Assembly (NCBI GenBank): GCA_900547685.1
Contig: URHS01000026.1
Span: 1 to 32,719, forward strand
DNA: 32,719 nt
DNA from: an uncultured Blautia sp.
GTDB taxonomy: Bacteria > Bacillota > Clostridia > Lachnospirales > Lachnospiraceae
Direction of reading: 5' to 3'
In this document: positions 25,179 to 32,719 of the stretch, one piece after another
Layout: each line of letters opens with the position of its first letter
Numbering within the stretch: position 1 is the stretch's first letter
Translations under genes and position numbers: made by a program
Notes under the pieces: generated by a model
What the model was told of the DNA's origin: nothing
Seen by the model: the letters and a program-made list of their open reading frames with translations, nothing else
Databases searched by the model: none

Positions 25179-26534
25179 TTATGAAAGAATTCTCTGTTTT
25201 TTAATTGTCTGAACAAATTCTGCATTATCTTTTGTTCTTGCAAACATATTTAAAATATTTTCTGTAGCTTCTTCGCTCTTCATGCCATTTAAAGCCTTAC
25301 GCATAATATCCACTGCTTCCTGTTCTTCAACACTTAAAAGTAAATCTTCTCGTCTTGTTCCTGACTTAGCAATATCAATAGCAGGAAAAACTCTCTTTTC
25401 TTGAAGTTTTCTGTCCAGAACCAGTTCCATATTACCGGTTCCTTTAAATTCTTCGTATACAACATCATCCATCTTACTTCCTGTATCTACAAGAGCTGTT
25501 GCAAGAATTGTAAGGCTGCCGCCTTCTCTCATGTTTCTGGCTGCGCCAAAAAACCTTTTTGGCATGTGAAGCGCTGCCGGATCAAGACCACCGGACAAAG
25601 TACGTCCGCTTGGCGGTACCGTCAGGTTATAAGCCCTTGCCAGTCTGGTAATACTGTCTATGAAAATCGTAACATCCTTTTTATGTTCTACCAAACGTTT
25701 TGCTCTTTCAATAGTCATTTCTGAAACACGTTTATGGTGCTCCGGAAGTTCATCAAAAGTAGAATAAATAATCTCTACATTTTTACCTTGAATTGCTTCT
25801 TTTATGTCTGTAACTTCTTCCGGACGTTCATCAATCAAAAGAATAATCAAATGCATTTCCGGATTATTTTTTAAAATAGACTTGGCTGCGTCCTTTAAAA
25901 GTGTTGTTTTACCTGCTTTTGGCGGAGATACAATCATTCCTCTCTGCCCTTTTCCAATAGGACTGACTAAATCCGTAATACGCATAGCCATGCTTCCGCC
26001 CGGACGTTCTAAATGCAGACGCTCATTTGGAAAAATTGGCGTCATATCTTCGAAATTCATTCTGTGTATTTCATTTGCTTTAATATCATTGATATGAGTA
26101 ACATACAAAAGTGCTGAAAATTTCTCATTTTGACTTTTCACCCTTGTATTTCCTTTTAAAATATCTCCTGTTTTCAGATTAAAACGGCGAATTTGTGAAG
26201 GTGATACATATACATCATTCTCTCCCGGCAAATAATTATCACTTCGGATAAATCCATAACCATCCGGCAATACTTCCAAAATTCCTTTTACTGTAATACC
26301 ACTATCTAATTCAGACTGCTCCATAGGTGCTTTAGAGCCTTTCGCTTCCTCATTTTTATTCTCTGTAATCTTTGTCTCAACCGATTTATTTTCCATACTT
26401 TTTTCTTTCTGGTCTTCTTCCACCATACGCTCTACCAATTCACTTTTTTTCAATGTTGAAATTCCTTTTAAGCCTCTGGCTTTTGCCACTTCCTTTAACG
26501 CTCCAAGTGACAGGGATTCATATTTTTCTCTCAT
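25179..26534 (-). CDS. rho: Transcription termination factor Rho
   Basis: 451 residues. A Rho N-terminal helical domain (SLGALKEVAKARG) is followed by a charged linker and an OB-fold RNA-binding domain (LPDGYGFIRSD). A RecA-type motor comes next, with Walker A (PPKAGKTTLL), Walker B (LIILLIDERPEEV), SITRLARAYN and SGGLDPAALHMPKRFFGAARN. Rho is an RNA translocase that ends untranslated transcripts. The ATG follows AAAGGAATATAGA. A long leader of about 110 bases lies between the promoter and the start, which could allow autoregulation as known for rho elsewhere. No terminator is obvious before rpmE. Confidence 0.97.
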   Translation of the reverse strand: MREKYESLSLGALKEVAKARGLKGISTLKKSELVERMVEEDQKEKSMENKSVETKITENKNEEAKGSKAPMEQSELDSGITVKGILEVLPDGYGFIRSDNYLPGENDVYVSPSQIRRFNLKTGDILKGNTRVKSQNEKFSALLYVTHINDIKANEIHRMNFEDMTPIFPNERLHLERPGGSMAMRITDLVSPIGKGQRGMIVSPPKAGKTTLLKDAAKSILKNNPEMHLIILLIDERPEEVTDIKEAIQGKNVEIIYSTFDELPEHHKRVSEMTIERAKRLVEHKKDVTIFIDSITRLARAYNLTVPPSGRTLSGGLDPAALHMPKRFFGAARNMREGGSLTILATALVDTGSKMDDVVYEEFKGTGNMELVLDRKLQEKRVFPAIDIAKSGTRREDLLLSVEEQEAVDIMRKALNGMKSEEATENILNMFARTKDNAEFVQTIKKQRILS

Positions 26535-26651
26535 TCTATATTCCTTTCCGCACTTATACCTTTTTCAATTATTCGTTATTTGGAAATATTTTGTCTGAAT
26601 TGACGCGAGTTTAAATCCTAAATGATACTAAATTTACACTAATACCTTAAT

Positions 26652-26679
26652 AGCATAACATATTTTTTTCGTTTTGCAA
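26652..26679 (-). promoter_or_regulatory. Promoter of rho
   Basis: The minus strand reads TTGCAA (26674-26679), 16 bases, TATGCT (26652-26657), about 115 bases before the rho ATG. Confidence 0.65.
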
Positions 26680-26691
26680 AGTGTTTGGCAG

Positions 26692-26735
26692 AGAAAAAAG
26701 GCCGATATGGATTTTTCCATTCCATATCGACCTTT
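26692..26735 (-). terminator. Terminator after the DUF1540 gene
   Basis: On the minus strand AAAGGTCGATATGGA pairs with TCCATATCGGCCTTT (one G-U pair), followed by a T-run. It separates the DUF1540 gene from rho. Confidence 0.88.
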
Positions 26736-26757
26736 CATCTAAACTCTTTTCTACTGT

Positions 26758-27075
26758 TTATTTTGCACAAAAACTTCCACATTCTGTATCAGAACATTTG
26801 CATGCATTTCTTCCTGCGATGGTAATCTCCTCTGCATCACATCTTTCCTCTTTGTTAAAAGTACATTCACAGGCTTTACATTCTACCTGAATGTGAGGTG
26901 TTGCACTTCCGCATCCACAGCTATTGCTTGCATTTTCTTTTCTTTCCACAAAGCTTTTACAGGATGTACCCTCTGACATCTTTGCAGTTCTCCCATCTAC
27001 CAGAATATCACCTTTTGCACAATATTCATCTTTGTTATACAAACAGCTTTTAACAGTACAATTTAATAATGGCAT
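26758..27075 (-). CDS. DUF1540 cysteine-rich protein
   Basis: 105 residues with AGGAGG 6 bases before the ATG. Two tandem copies of the small DUF1540 motif occupy about residues 5-41 (NCTVKSCLYNKDEYC...CKSF) and 63-102 (ECKACECTFNKEERC...CGSF), joined by a Ser/Cys/Gly linker (SCGCGS). Four regularly spaced cysteines per copy suggest a metal-binding role. The family is common in clostridia and has no firm function. No signal peptide or membrane segment is present, so it is cytoplasmic. It lies between thrS and rho with its own terminator and may be transcribed from thrS, since no terminator is seen between them. Confidence 0.9.
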   Translation of the reverse strand: MPLLNCTVKSCLYNKDEYCAKGDILVDGRTAKMSEGTSCKSFVERKENASNSCGCGSATPHIQVECKACECTFNKEERCDAEEITIAGRNACKCSDTECGSFCAK

Positions 27076-27138
27076 TTTCCTACCTCCTGAATTTTCATTT
27101 ATCAGTGATAGTATTTCCCTTTTCTGCCATTCTATACT

Positions 27139-29115
27139 CTATTTTTCAATTCTGTTTCCCTGAGCATCTACTTCAATTTTACGGATTTCCTTTGTACGGA
27201 TTTCCTTGCAGATTGCATCAATAAACTCATCTAACGGTTTCTGTCCTTCATCACCTAAATAGCGGCTTCTGACAGATACTACTTTGTCTTCTTCCTCTTT
27301 TGCTCCCACAACCAGCATATAAGGAACTTTTTCAAGACGTGCTTCTCTGATTTTATAACCGATTTTTTCAGAACGATTATCCACGCTGGAACGAATTCCA
27401 TTTGCTTTTAGCTGTTTCTGAACTTCATTTGCATAATCTCCATATTTTTCAGAAATAGGAAGTACACGAACCTGTTCCGGACACAGCCATGTTGGGAATA
27501 ATCCGGCATATTTTTCAATCAGCCATGCCAGTGTTCTTTCGTAGCATCCCATTGCAGTTCTGTGAATAATACATGGACGTTTCTTATCACCGTTTTCATC
27601 AATGTAATACATGTCAAACTGCTCTGCTAAAAGAGCATCCCACTGTATTGTAATCATAGTATCTTCTTTTCCGTATACGTTCTTTGCATTGATATCTACC
27701 TTTGGTCCGTAGAAAGCAGCTTCTCCTACATCTTCCACAAAAGGAATACCAAGCTCTGTCAAAACGTTTCTGATATGACCTTCTGTTTCTTCCCAAACTT
27801 CCGGTTCACCAATATATTTTTCTTTATTTTCCGGATCCCATTTTGATAAGTGGTAAGTAACATCTTCCTCTACACCTAATGTTTCCAGACAATGTTTTGC
27901 CAATGCAAGACAGCCTTTAAACTCTTCTACCATCTGATCCGGTCTTACAACTAAATGTCCTTCAGAAATAGTAAACTGACGAACTCTTGTCAGTCCATGC
28001 ATCTCACCGGAATCTTCGTTTCTGAATAAAGTAGAAGTTTCACCATAACGAATAGGTAATTCTCTGTAAGAATGCTGATTTGCTTTGTATACATAATACT
28101 GGAATGGGCATGTCATAGGACGAAGTGCAAAGACTTCTTTATCCTTTTCTTCATCTCCCAGTACAAACATACCTTCTTTATAATGATCCCAATGACCTGA
28201 AATCTTATACAAATCACTTTTTGCCATCAATGGTGTTTTTGTACGAACATAGCCCCATTCATTATCTTCCAGATCTTCAATCCATCTCTGAAGCTCTTTC
28301 AGCATAATTACGCCTTTTGGCATTAAAAGAGGAAGTCCCTGTCCAATAACATCAACGGTTGTAAACAAGCCCATTTCACGTCCCAGTTTATTATGGTCTC
28401 TTTTTTTCGCTTCTTCTAACTGCTCTAAATATTCATTCAACTCATCTTTCTTACTAAAAGCTGTACCATAAATACGGGAAAGCATTTTGTTCTTTTCATC
28501 GCCTCTCCAGTAAGCGCCTGAAGAAGAAATCAGTTTAAATGCTTTTACTCCCTTTGTGCTCATTAAATGAGGGCCTGCACATAAATCTACAAAATCTCCC
28601 TGAGAATAGAAAGAAATTTCTTCTCCTTCCGGTAAATCTTTAATCAGTTCTACCTTGTAGTCCTCGCCTTTTTCTTCCATGAATTTAATAGCTTCTTCTC
28701 GTGGCATTGTATAACGCTCAATTTTAGCACCTTTTTTAATGATTTTCTTCATTTCTTTTTCCAGTGCATCTAACTCCTCACGGCTGAAAGACTCATGGTC
28801 AAAGTCATAGTAAAATCCTGTATCAATAGAAGGTCCGATTGCCAGTTTTGCTTCTGGGTATAAGTTCTTCACAGCCTCAGCTAACACATGAGATGCTGTA
28901 TGGCGCAGAGCTGCCAGACCTTTTTCATCATTTGCTGTTAAAATATTCAGTTCGCAGTCTTCAGACACCTGTGTTCTTAAATCTACTACTTCTCCGTTTA
29001 CTTCACCTGCACAGGCTGCTCTTGCAAGACCTTCACTGATATCCAATGCAATTTCATATACAGATTTACTTTCTGCATATTCTTTTTTTGAACCATCTTT
29101 TAATGTAACAATCAT
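27139..29115 (-). CDS. thrS: Threonyl-tRNA synthetase
   Basis: 658 residues, slightly longer than the E. coli enzyme. A TGS domain (1-60) is followed by an editing domain (HTASHVLAEAV, GFYYDFD). The class II catalytic core has zinc ligand Cys in PMTCP, motif 2 FRNEDSGEMHGLTRVRQF and motif 3 GCYERTLAWLIEKY. A C-terminal anticodon-binding domain completes it. The stretch FTISEGHL departs from the FTQDDAH form of many bacterial enzymes, but the metal-binding His is kept. The ATG has AGGAG 7 bases upstream. It is controlled by a T-box leader. Confidence 0.97.
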   Translation of the reverse strand: MIVTLKDGSKKEYAESKSVYEIALDISEGLARAACAGEVNGEVVDLRTQVSEDCELNILTANDEKGLAALRHTASHVLAEAVKNLYPEAKLAIGPSIDTGFYYDFDHESFSREELDALEKEMKKIIKKGAKIERYTMPREEAIKFMEEKGEDYKVELIKDLPEGEEISFYSQGDFVDLCAGPHLMSTKGVKAFKLISSSGAYWRGDEKNKMLSRIYGTAFSKKDELNEYLEQLEEAKKRDHNKLGREMGLFTTVDVIGQGLPLLMPKGVIMLKELQRWIEDLEDNEWGYVRTKTPLMAKSDLYKISGHWDHYKEGMFVLGDEEKDKEVFALRPMTCPFQYYVYKANQHSYRELPIRYGETSTLFRNEDSGEMHGLTRVRQFTISEGHLVVRPDQMVEEFKGCLALAKHCLETLGVEEDVTYHLSKWDPENKEKYIGEPEVWEETEGHIRNVLTELGIPFVEDVGEAAFYGPKVDINAKNVYGKEDTMITIQWDALLAEQFDMYYIDENGDKKRPCIIHRTAMGCYERTLAWLIEKYAGLFPTWLCPEQVRVLPISEKYGDYANEVQKQLKANGIRSSVDNRSEKIGYKIREARLEKVPYMLVVGAKEEEDKVVSVRSRYLGDEGQKPLDEFIDAICKEIRTKEIRKIEVDAQGNRIEK

Positions 29116-29161
29116 TTCTGTTCTCCTCTCTTTCTTTTGCAGGAAAGGAGTTTGTTTCTCT

Positions 29162-29425
29162 ATGAAATAAAAAAACTCCGTCCCCTGCTGCCTGTTTCTG
29201 ACTGCAAGGGACGGATTATCTTATCTATATCCGCGGTTCCACCCTTTTTGTTAAAAGCGAATGCTTTACTAACCACTTCATTTGATGATAACGGAATCAC
29301 CGGACCGGGTTAGGGCCACTCAGAGGTAGTTTTCAAATGCTTCCGTGACAGAGTGCTTTCAGCATACACACTCCTCTCTGTGACCTTCCACATTTTACTC
29401 GTCTCGTCAACGTGTTCTCTTTCTA
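29162..29425 (-). ncRNA. T-box riboswitch leader of thrS
   Basis: The minus strand carries the conserved T-box sequence GGGTGGAACCGCGG (29231-29245). It is followed by a strong terminator hairpin (CCGTCCCTTGCAG / CAGGGGACGG, 29176-29214) and seven T's (29168-29175). A long 5' Stem I region occupies about 29290-29425. Uncharged tRNA-Thr should bind the specifier loop and the T-box bulge, favouring the antiterminator and thrS expression. The specifier is probably the ACC in AACTACCTC (29325-29327 on the plus strand), but the fold was not computed. Confidence 0.92.
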
Positions 29426-29432
29426 TCCACAT

Positions 29433-29460
29433 AATATATCCTATATCTTTTACTTGTCAA
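29433..29460 (-). promoter_or_regulatory. Promoter of the thrS T-box transcript
   Basis: The minus strand reads TTGACA (29455-29460), 16 bases, TATATT (29433-29438), directly upstream of Stem I. Confidence 0.78.
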
Positions 29461-29469
29461 CCTCTTTTT

Positions 29470-30222
29470 CTACAAATTTCCCAGAAGTCTGTCTTTCATC
29501 ACTCCAAAGAATTCCCGAAGCAAATAATTCACCTGTAAAAATCGAGAATTTTTAGCGGCAATTCCATAAACTCTACACTGCATTTTCTTTTGAGCAATTC
29601 CACTGCCACGATAAATATGAAATCCATTGGTGACAATTCCGATTTTCAGCTCTTTTAAATCTTTTTTACTATCCTGTTGAATGATTGGTATGGTAAAAGC
29701 AATATTCTGCTCTGTATTTCTGGACTTTGTTTCTAAAAGCAGCCTATGAAATGCAATTCCTTTTCTGCCAAGCTCCTCTGCCATACATTGTGCTTCCGAA
29801 ATCCCCTCATCTTCCCCTTTTCCACCAGAAAGAACTGCCTTTGTTTTTTCATTTTCCTTCAAATATTTCTCCGCCCTGTCAATACGATACTGTAAAGATT
29901 TACTAGGTACATTTCCCTGTACCTGCGCTCCCAGCACCACAATATAATCCAGATTTTTCACTTCCTTTTGATGCATGGCTCTTATAATAAAGTACTCCGT
30001 AAATACCAATAACAACAAAAATCCACCGCCAAAAAGCCCAATAAAAACACCCAACCATATCGGAACTTCTATTTCAAGCAAAATGCATCTCCCTGCCAGA
30101 AAAAAGCTTCCACTAAAAAATAGCCACACCAACGGAAACCTTGAAGATAATCCCGTCATCCTCCAAATTCCCAGAAAATACAACACACTGATAAATCCTA
30201 AAAGAAAACAAATCCCTGCCAT
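29470..30222 (-). CDS. YdcF/DUF218-family membrane protein
   Basis: 250 residues with GGAG 6 bases before the ATG. Three N-terminal membrane helices (about 2-22, 29-49, 55-80) are followed by a cytoplasmic or surface DUF218 domain starting LDYIVVLGAQV. The family signature residues occur in AVLSGGKGEDEGISEA and ETKSRNTEQN. Related proteins (YdcF, SanA, ElyC) are linked to envelope integrity, and some bind nucleotides. The exact role here is unknown. The gene is transcribed toward the thrS promoter with no clear terminator between. Confidence 0.88.
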   Translation of the reverse strand: MAGICFLLGFISVLYFLGIWRMTGLSSRFPLVWLFFSGSFFLAGRCILLEIEVPIWLGVFIGLFGGGFLLLLVFTEYFIIRAMHQKEVKNLDYIVVLGAQVQGNVPSKSLQYRIDRAEKYLKENEKTKAVLSGGKGEDEGISEAQCMAEELGRKGIAFHRLLLETKSRNTEQNIAFTIPIIQQDSKKDLKELKIGIVTNGFHIYRGSGIAQKKMQCRVYGIAAKNSRFLQVNYLLREFFGVMKDRLLGNL

Positions 30223-30258
30223 TTTTCACTCCTACAATAGTAAAATTTTTTCTTGTGT

Positions 30259-30315
30259 AAAAAAACAGAACTTTTTACCATACAGCCTACCCTGTATCTG
30301 ATAAAAAATTCTGTT
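30259..30315 (-). terminator. Terminator after the SEC-C gene
   Basis: On the minus strand AACAGAA and TTCTGTT close a long, interrupted stem (inner pairs ATACAG/CTGTAT and TTTTTA/TAAAAA), followed by seven T's. Confidence 0.8.
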
Positions 30316-30329
30316 ATTTTATCACTTAT

Positions 30330-30833
30330 TTATTTTCTTCCGCAGCAGTGTTTATATTTCTTTCCACTTCCGCATGGACATGGATCGTTACGTCCGATTT
30401 TAGGACCTTTTACAACAGTACCGGATTTTTTCTGTTCCAGATACAGTTCTTTTCTCTTTTCTTCTGAGAAAATGCTGTTCCACTGTGGAAGTTCATATAA
30501 CCAGTCTGCTTTTGCATCTACCATGTTCTTATACAGAGTTTCTAAATCATATCCTAAATTCACCTCTGTATTTTCATCCATTTCTTCGATTGGATTCTGA
30601 ATTTTCAAGCTGTCATTAATACCGTCAAGGAAACCTACCATAGACATCAATTCTACATTAAATTTTTCTGCCAGTTCTTTTACTGTACCTTTTACAACTT
30701 CATTTGGATTGCTGAGAAGTTTTTCGTAAATTCCCTTTTCAATTAAAAAGTACTCTGTCCAGAATTTCTGCAGCTGTGCTCTGTCAGCCTGCTGAGAGTA
30801 TGCCATATCTCTCCATTCCTGTAATAATGCCAT
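30330..30833 (-). CDS. SEC-C metal-binding motif protein
   Basis: 167 residues from the ATG at 30833. An earlier in-frame TTG at 30884 would sit at the predicted transcription start, so I reject it. The helical body is followed by the C-terminal zinc motif NDPCPCGSGKKYKHCCGRK, as found at the end of SecA and in many small clostridial proteins. The motif binds zinc. The function of the body is unknown, though such proteins are often linked to secretion or ribosomes. It has its own promoter and terminator and is a single-gene unit. Confidence 0.88.
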   Translation of the reverse strand: MALLQEWRDMAYSQQADRAQLQKFWTEYFLIEKGIYEKLLSNPNEVVKGTVKELAEKFNVELMSMVGFLDGINDSLKIQNPIEEMDENTEVNLGYDLETLYKNMVDAKADWLYELPQWNSIFSEEKRKELYLEQKKSGTVVKGPKIGRNDPCPCGSGKKYKHCCGRK

Positions 30834-30891
30834 GTATCTTACCTGCCTTTTGTTTTTATTTTCATATTTCACCTTTTGGTTCAACAGATAT

Positions 30892-30920
30892 AGTATATAC
30901 GAAAATCAGCTTTTTTTCAA
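30892..30920 (-). promoter_or_regulatory. Promoter of the SEC-C gene
   Basis: The minus strand reads TTGAAA (30915-30920), 17 bases, TATACT (30892-30897), starting just after the stop codon of the upstream CNNM-type gene. Confidence 0.82.
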
Positions 30921-30923
30921 TCC

Positions 30924-32255
30924 TTACTTTCCTTCCTCTGCGGATTGTTCTGTCTCAAAAGCTTCTTTTATAGTAATAATTGCACTCTCAACTTTATGAT
31001 TGTGAATTTTCATATCTGTAATACGCAACCTATCAATTTCCACAGACATCTCTGTACCATCCTGAGGAATACTTCCTAATTCATGAAACACAAGACCATT
31101 AAAAGTGTCATATTCTTCACTTGGAAGTGGTATTTCCAACATTTCAGACATTTCCTCCAGCAACGCTGTTCCTCGAACCTTCCATGTCCCGTTTTCCAAA
31201 GGCTCTATCTCATGAAATGTATCTTCCTCCAATTCTCCTACCAACTGCTCTATTAAATCATTTAATGTTACAATACCTGTCATACCGCCATATTCATCCA
31301 GCACTACTGCCATAGAACATTTCTTCTTTTTCATATTTCGAAACAGCACGTCTGCTTTTACTGTGTCCGGTACAAAATATGGCTGACTTACTGCATATTT
31401 CATAACTGAACTACGGCTCTTATCTTCCAGACGGAAGTATTCCTTTGCATTCAGTACACCGATAATCTTATCAGCAGTTTCCTCACAAACAGGATACATA
31501 GTATATCTTGTATGGTATATAGTTTTCCTCCATACCTCCATATCATCTTCCGTGTCCAGCATCACCACATCCGTTCTATGTGTCACAATCTCCTCTGCGG
31601 AAAGATCATCAAATTCAAATACATTTTGTATAAATTCTCTTTCCTCACAATCAATGGTCCCCTTTTCTGTTCCTACATCCACCATCATACGAATTTCTTC
31701 TTCGCTGACCTGTTCTTCCCCTTTGTCTGTATCAATACCTAAAAGCTTTAAAACGGAGTTTGTAGAGAACGTCAAAAAGCTCACCAATGGTGCAAAAATC
31801 TTTGAAATTCCGTCAATCAAAGCAGAAATCCCCAGTGCAAAAGGTTCTGCTTTACGCATGGCAATTTGCTTTGGAACAAGCTCTCCAAAAACAAGTGTGA
31901 AATAAGACAAGACAATGGTAATCAAAATAACGGAAACAGACTCTAAAACCTGAACCGGAATATCAATACCCAGTCCCTGAATTCCTTTTACCAACACGTC
32001 AGAAAAGTTTTCCGCTGCAAAAGCACTGCCCAGAAAACCGGACAAAGTAATTGCCACCTGTATCGTTGCCAGAAAACGTGCCGGCTGACTTGTAAGCCTT
32101 ACAAGTCTTTTCGCCCTTTTGTCTCCTTCTTCCGCCATCTTTTCCATTTTATTATCATTCATGGAAATCACTGCAATTTCTGCACATGCAAAAACTGCAT
32201 TTAATAAAATCAATACTACCTGTAATAAAATCATAAAAATAATTGTACTTCCCAA
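30924..32255 (-). CDS. CNNM/CorC-type transporter (hemolysin family, DUF21-CBS)
   Basis: 443 residues. The start is TTG at 32255 with GGAGG 7 bases upstream. An N-terminal DUF21 membrane domain (about 1-190) has four hydrophobic segments. Two CBS domains (about 210-340) follow, with DVVMLDTEDDMEVW and MAVVLDEYGGMTGIVTLNDLIEQLVGE, and a CorC_HlyC domain closes the protein (about 355-435). Proteins of this kind export or sense magnesium or related ions; the older name hemolysin is misleading. A leader with a small ORF and a promoter lies upstream. No terminator separates it from the SEC-C promoter. Confidence 0.93.
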   Translation of the reverse strand: MGSTIIFMILLQVVLILLNAVFACAEIAVISMNDNKMEKMAEEGDKRAKRLVRLTSQPARFLATIQVAITLSGFLGSAFAAENFSDVLVKGIQGLGIDIPVQVLESVSVILITIVLSYFTLVFGELVPKQIAMRKAEPFALGISALIDGISKIFAPLVSFLTFSTNSVLKLLGIDTDKGEEQVSEEEIRMMVDVGTEKGTIDCEEREFIQNVFEFDDLSAEEIVTHRTDVVMLDTEDDMEVWRKTIYHTRYTMYPVCEETADKIIGVLNAKEYFRLEDKSRSSVMKYAVSQPYFVPDTVKADVLFRNMKKKKCSMAVVLDEYGGMTGIVTLNDLIEQLVGELEEDTFHEIEPLENGTWKVRGTALLEEMSEMLEIPLPSEEYDTFNGLVFHELGSIPQDGTEMSVEIDRLRITDMKIHNHKVESAIITIKEAFETEQSAEEGK

Positions 32256-32301
32256 TTTCTTTCCTCCCTGAATAATCTTATATCTGATTGCTTTTCTTTT
32301 C

Positions 32302-32391
32302 TCATTCCCGCAGGTACAAGCTTATGCCTATCCAGCGGAGCATCAGATATACGGAAGGATTTTCCTTATTGGTACAGTCATCTTCGTCCAT
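32302..32391 (-). CDS. Small leader ORF upstream of the CNNM-type gene (29 residues)
   Basis: ATG 32391 to TGA 32302-32304. It begins MDEDDCTNKENPS and ends WIGISLYLRE: an acidic start and an amphipathic or hydrophobic end. AGGAG lies 14 bases before the ATG, further than usual. It lies between a promoter and the transporter's own ribosome binding site, 46 bases before the transporter start. It could be a leader peptide, a small membrane-associated protein or chance. I know of no family. Confidence 0.33.
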   Translation of the reverse strand: MDEDDCTNKENPSVYLMLRWIGISLYLRE

Positions 32392-32432
32392 TGTGCTGTG
32401 TCTTACTCCTTTCTCTCATAATATTAGGGTAC

Positions 32433-32461
32433 AGTATATAGGAAACCTGTGAGAGAGTAAA
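32433..32461 (-). promoter_or_regulatory. Likely promoter of the CNNM-type gene
   Basis: The minus strand has TATACT (32433-32438) with TTTACT 17 bases upstream. The transcript would carry a leader of about 170 bases containing the small ORF and three copies of TGTACC. No known riboswitch consensus was recognised in it. Confidence 0.5.
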
Positions 32462-32492
32462 GTAAAATTTTTTTTTTATTTTCTTTTAATTT

Positions 32493-32522
32493 TTGTATAA
32501 CTTTTCAATTTTTGTCTATACT
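32493..32522 (+). promoter_or_regulatory. Possible plus-strand promoter near the right edge
   Basis: TTGTAT (32493-32498), 18 bases, TATACT (32517-32522). It would drive transcription rightward into two hairpins and out of the window. It would be the only plus-strand promoter that looks useful here. Confidence 0.4.
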
Positions 32523-32534
32523 ACAAATAGTCCA

Positions 32535-32633
32535 CAGGGAGATGATACAAAAGCGCATCCCTCCCTGCAGACAACAAAAGAAAAAGTAGAAATACTTTAT
32601 CCTCCCCTTTTTGAGGGTGCCAAAAGCACCCTC
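32535..32633 (+). other. Two hairpins in the right-edge intergenic region
   Basis: CAGGGAGATG (32535-32544) pairs with CATCCCTCCCTG (32556-32567, small bulge). GAGGGTGC (32613-32620) pairs perfectly with GCACCCTC (32626-32633). Neither is followed by a T-run on either strand, so they are not ordinary terminators. They could belong to a small RNA or a 5' leader starting at the plus-strand promoter. The rest, 32634-32719, shows no gene. Confidence 0.45.
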
Positions 32634-32719
32634 ATTCTCCTACATAAAGCAAAGAATATTCTTCCAGACATTTTTATTTTTTTCCCATATTTCAGGAAAT
32701 TCCCCTTCCAAAAGAGGGG

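Noticed and set aside
27076..27138. Terminator or promoter between thrS and the DUF1540 gene
   Set aside because: No convincing stem with a T-run and no good -35/-10 pair; only the AGGAGG ribosome binding site is clear.
30834..30884. TTG start at 30884 for the SEC-C gene
   Set aside because: The predicted transcription start is at about the same place, leaving no leader for a ribosome binding site. The ATG at 30833 fits better.
32613..32633. Perfect hairpin as a rho-independent terminator
   Set aside because: No T-run follows the stem on either strand.

Overview
The window comes from a low-GC Gram-positive gut anaerobe, most likely a Lachnospiraceae member (Blautia / [Ruminococcus] gnavus-like). 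The reasons are AT-rich coding with AGGAGG-type ribosome binding sites, a T-box on thrS, the rho-rpmE-DUF1385-prmC-prfA cluster, FIVAR/dockerin/choline-binding modules on secreted glycosidases, and Bce-type peptide-resistance modules. Every confident gene lies on the minus strand, so transcription runs from high to low coordinates.

Layout from left to right. (1) 1-1.25 kb: the edge of a GC-richer conjugative element (PrgI, a TrbL/VirB6-like protein and a 5'-truncated Maff2). It is cut off at about 1180 by a breakpoint next to an unexplained inverted repeat. (2) 1.4-12.7 kb: a secreted polysaccharide system. In transcription order it holds a GH30 enzyme with a dockerin, a small cohesin-like surface protein with a sortase-like tail, a GH43_24-like exo-1,3-galactanase anchored by about ten choline-binding repeats, a strong terminator, and a LamG-LamG-phosphoesterase-FIVAR-dockerin gene that is now broken by three lesions. 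The enzyme pair points to type II arabinogalactan (arabinogalactan-protein) as substrate. Cohesin plus dockerins suggests a very small, locally encoded cellulosome-like complex on the cell surface. (3) 12.8-17.3 kb: a complete BceRS-BceAB-type peptide sensing and resistance module. (4) 17.3-20.6 kb: a second two-component system beside an ABC transporter in which one internal deletion has fused the ATPase start to the permease end. (5) 20.6-21.8 kb: an Rpn-like PD-(D/E)XK nuclease gene with a strong internal ribosome binding site and start codon. A duplicated copy of its C-terminal tail follows as a free-standing ORF. (6) 21.9-32.3 kb: housekeeping genes: prfA, prmC, DUF1385, rpmE, rho, a DUF1540 protein, thrS with its T-box leader, a YdcF-like protein, a SEC-C protein and a CNNM/CorC-type transporter. 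(7) 32.3-32.7 kb: a leader with a 29-residue ORF, then a stretch with a plausible plus-strand promoter and two hairpins.

The strongest candidates for something not well described are two. One is the Rpn-like gene with both an in-gene C-terminal product and a duplicated stand-alone tail, which resembles the intragenic antitoxin arrangement known for E. coli Rpn proteins. The other is the compact cohesin/dockerin arabinogalactan operon. All assignments come from reading the sequence; no database search was run.
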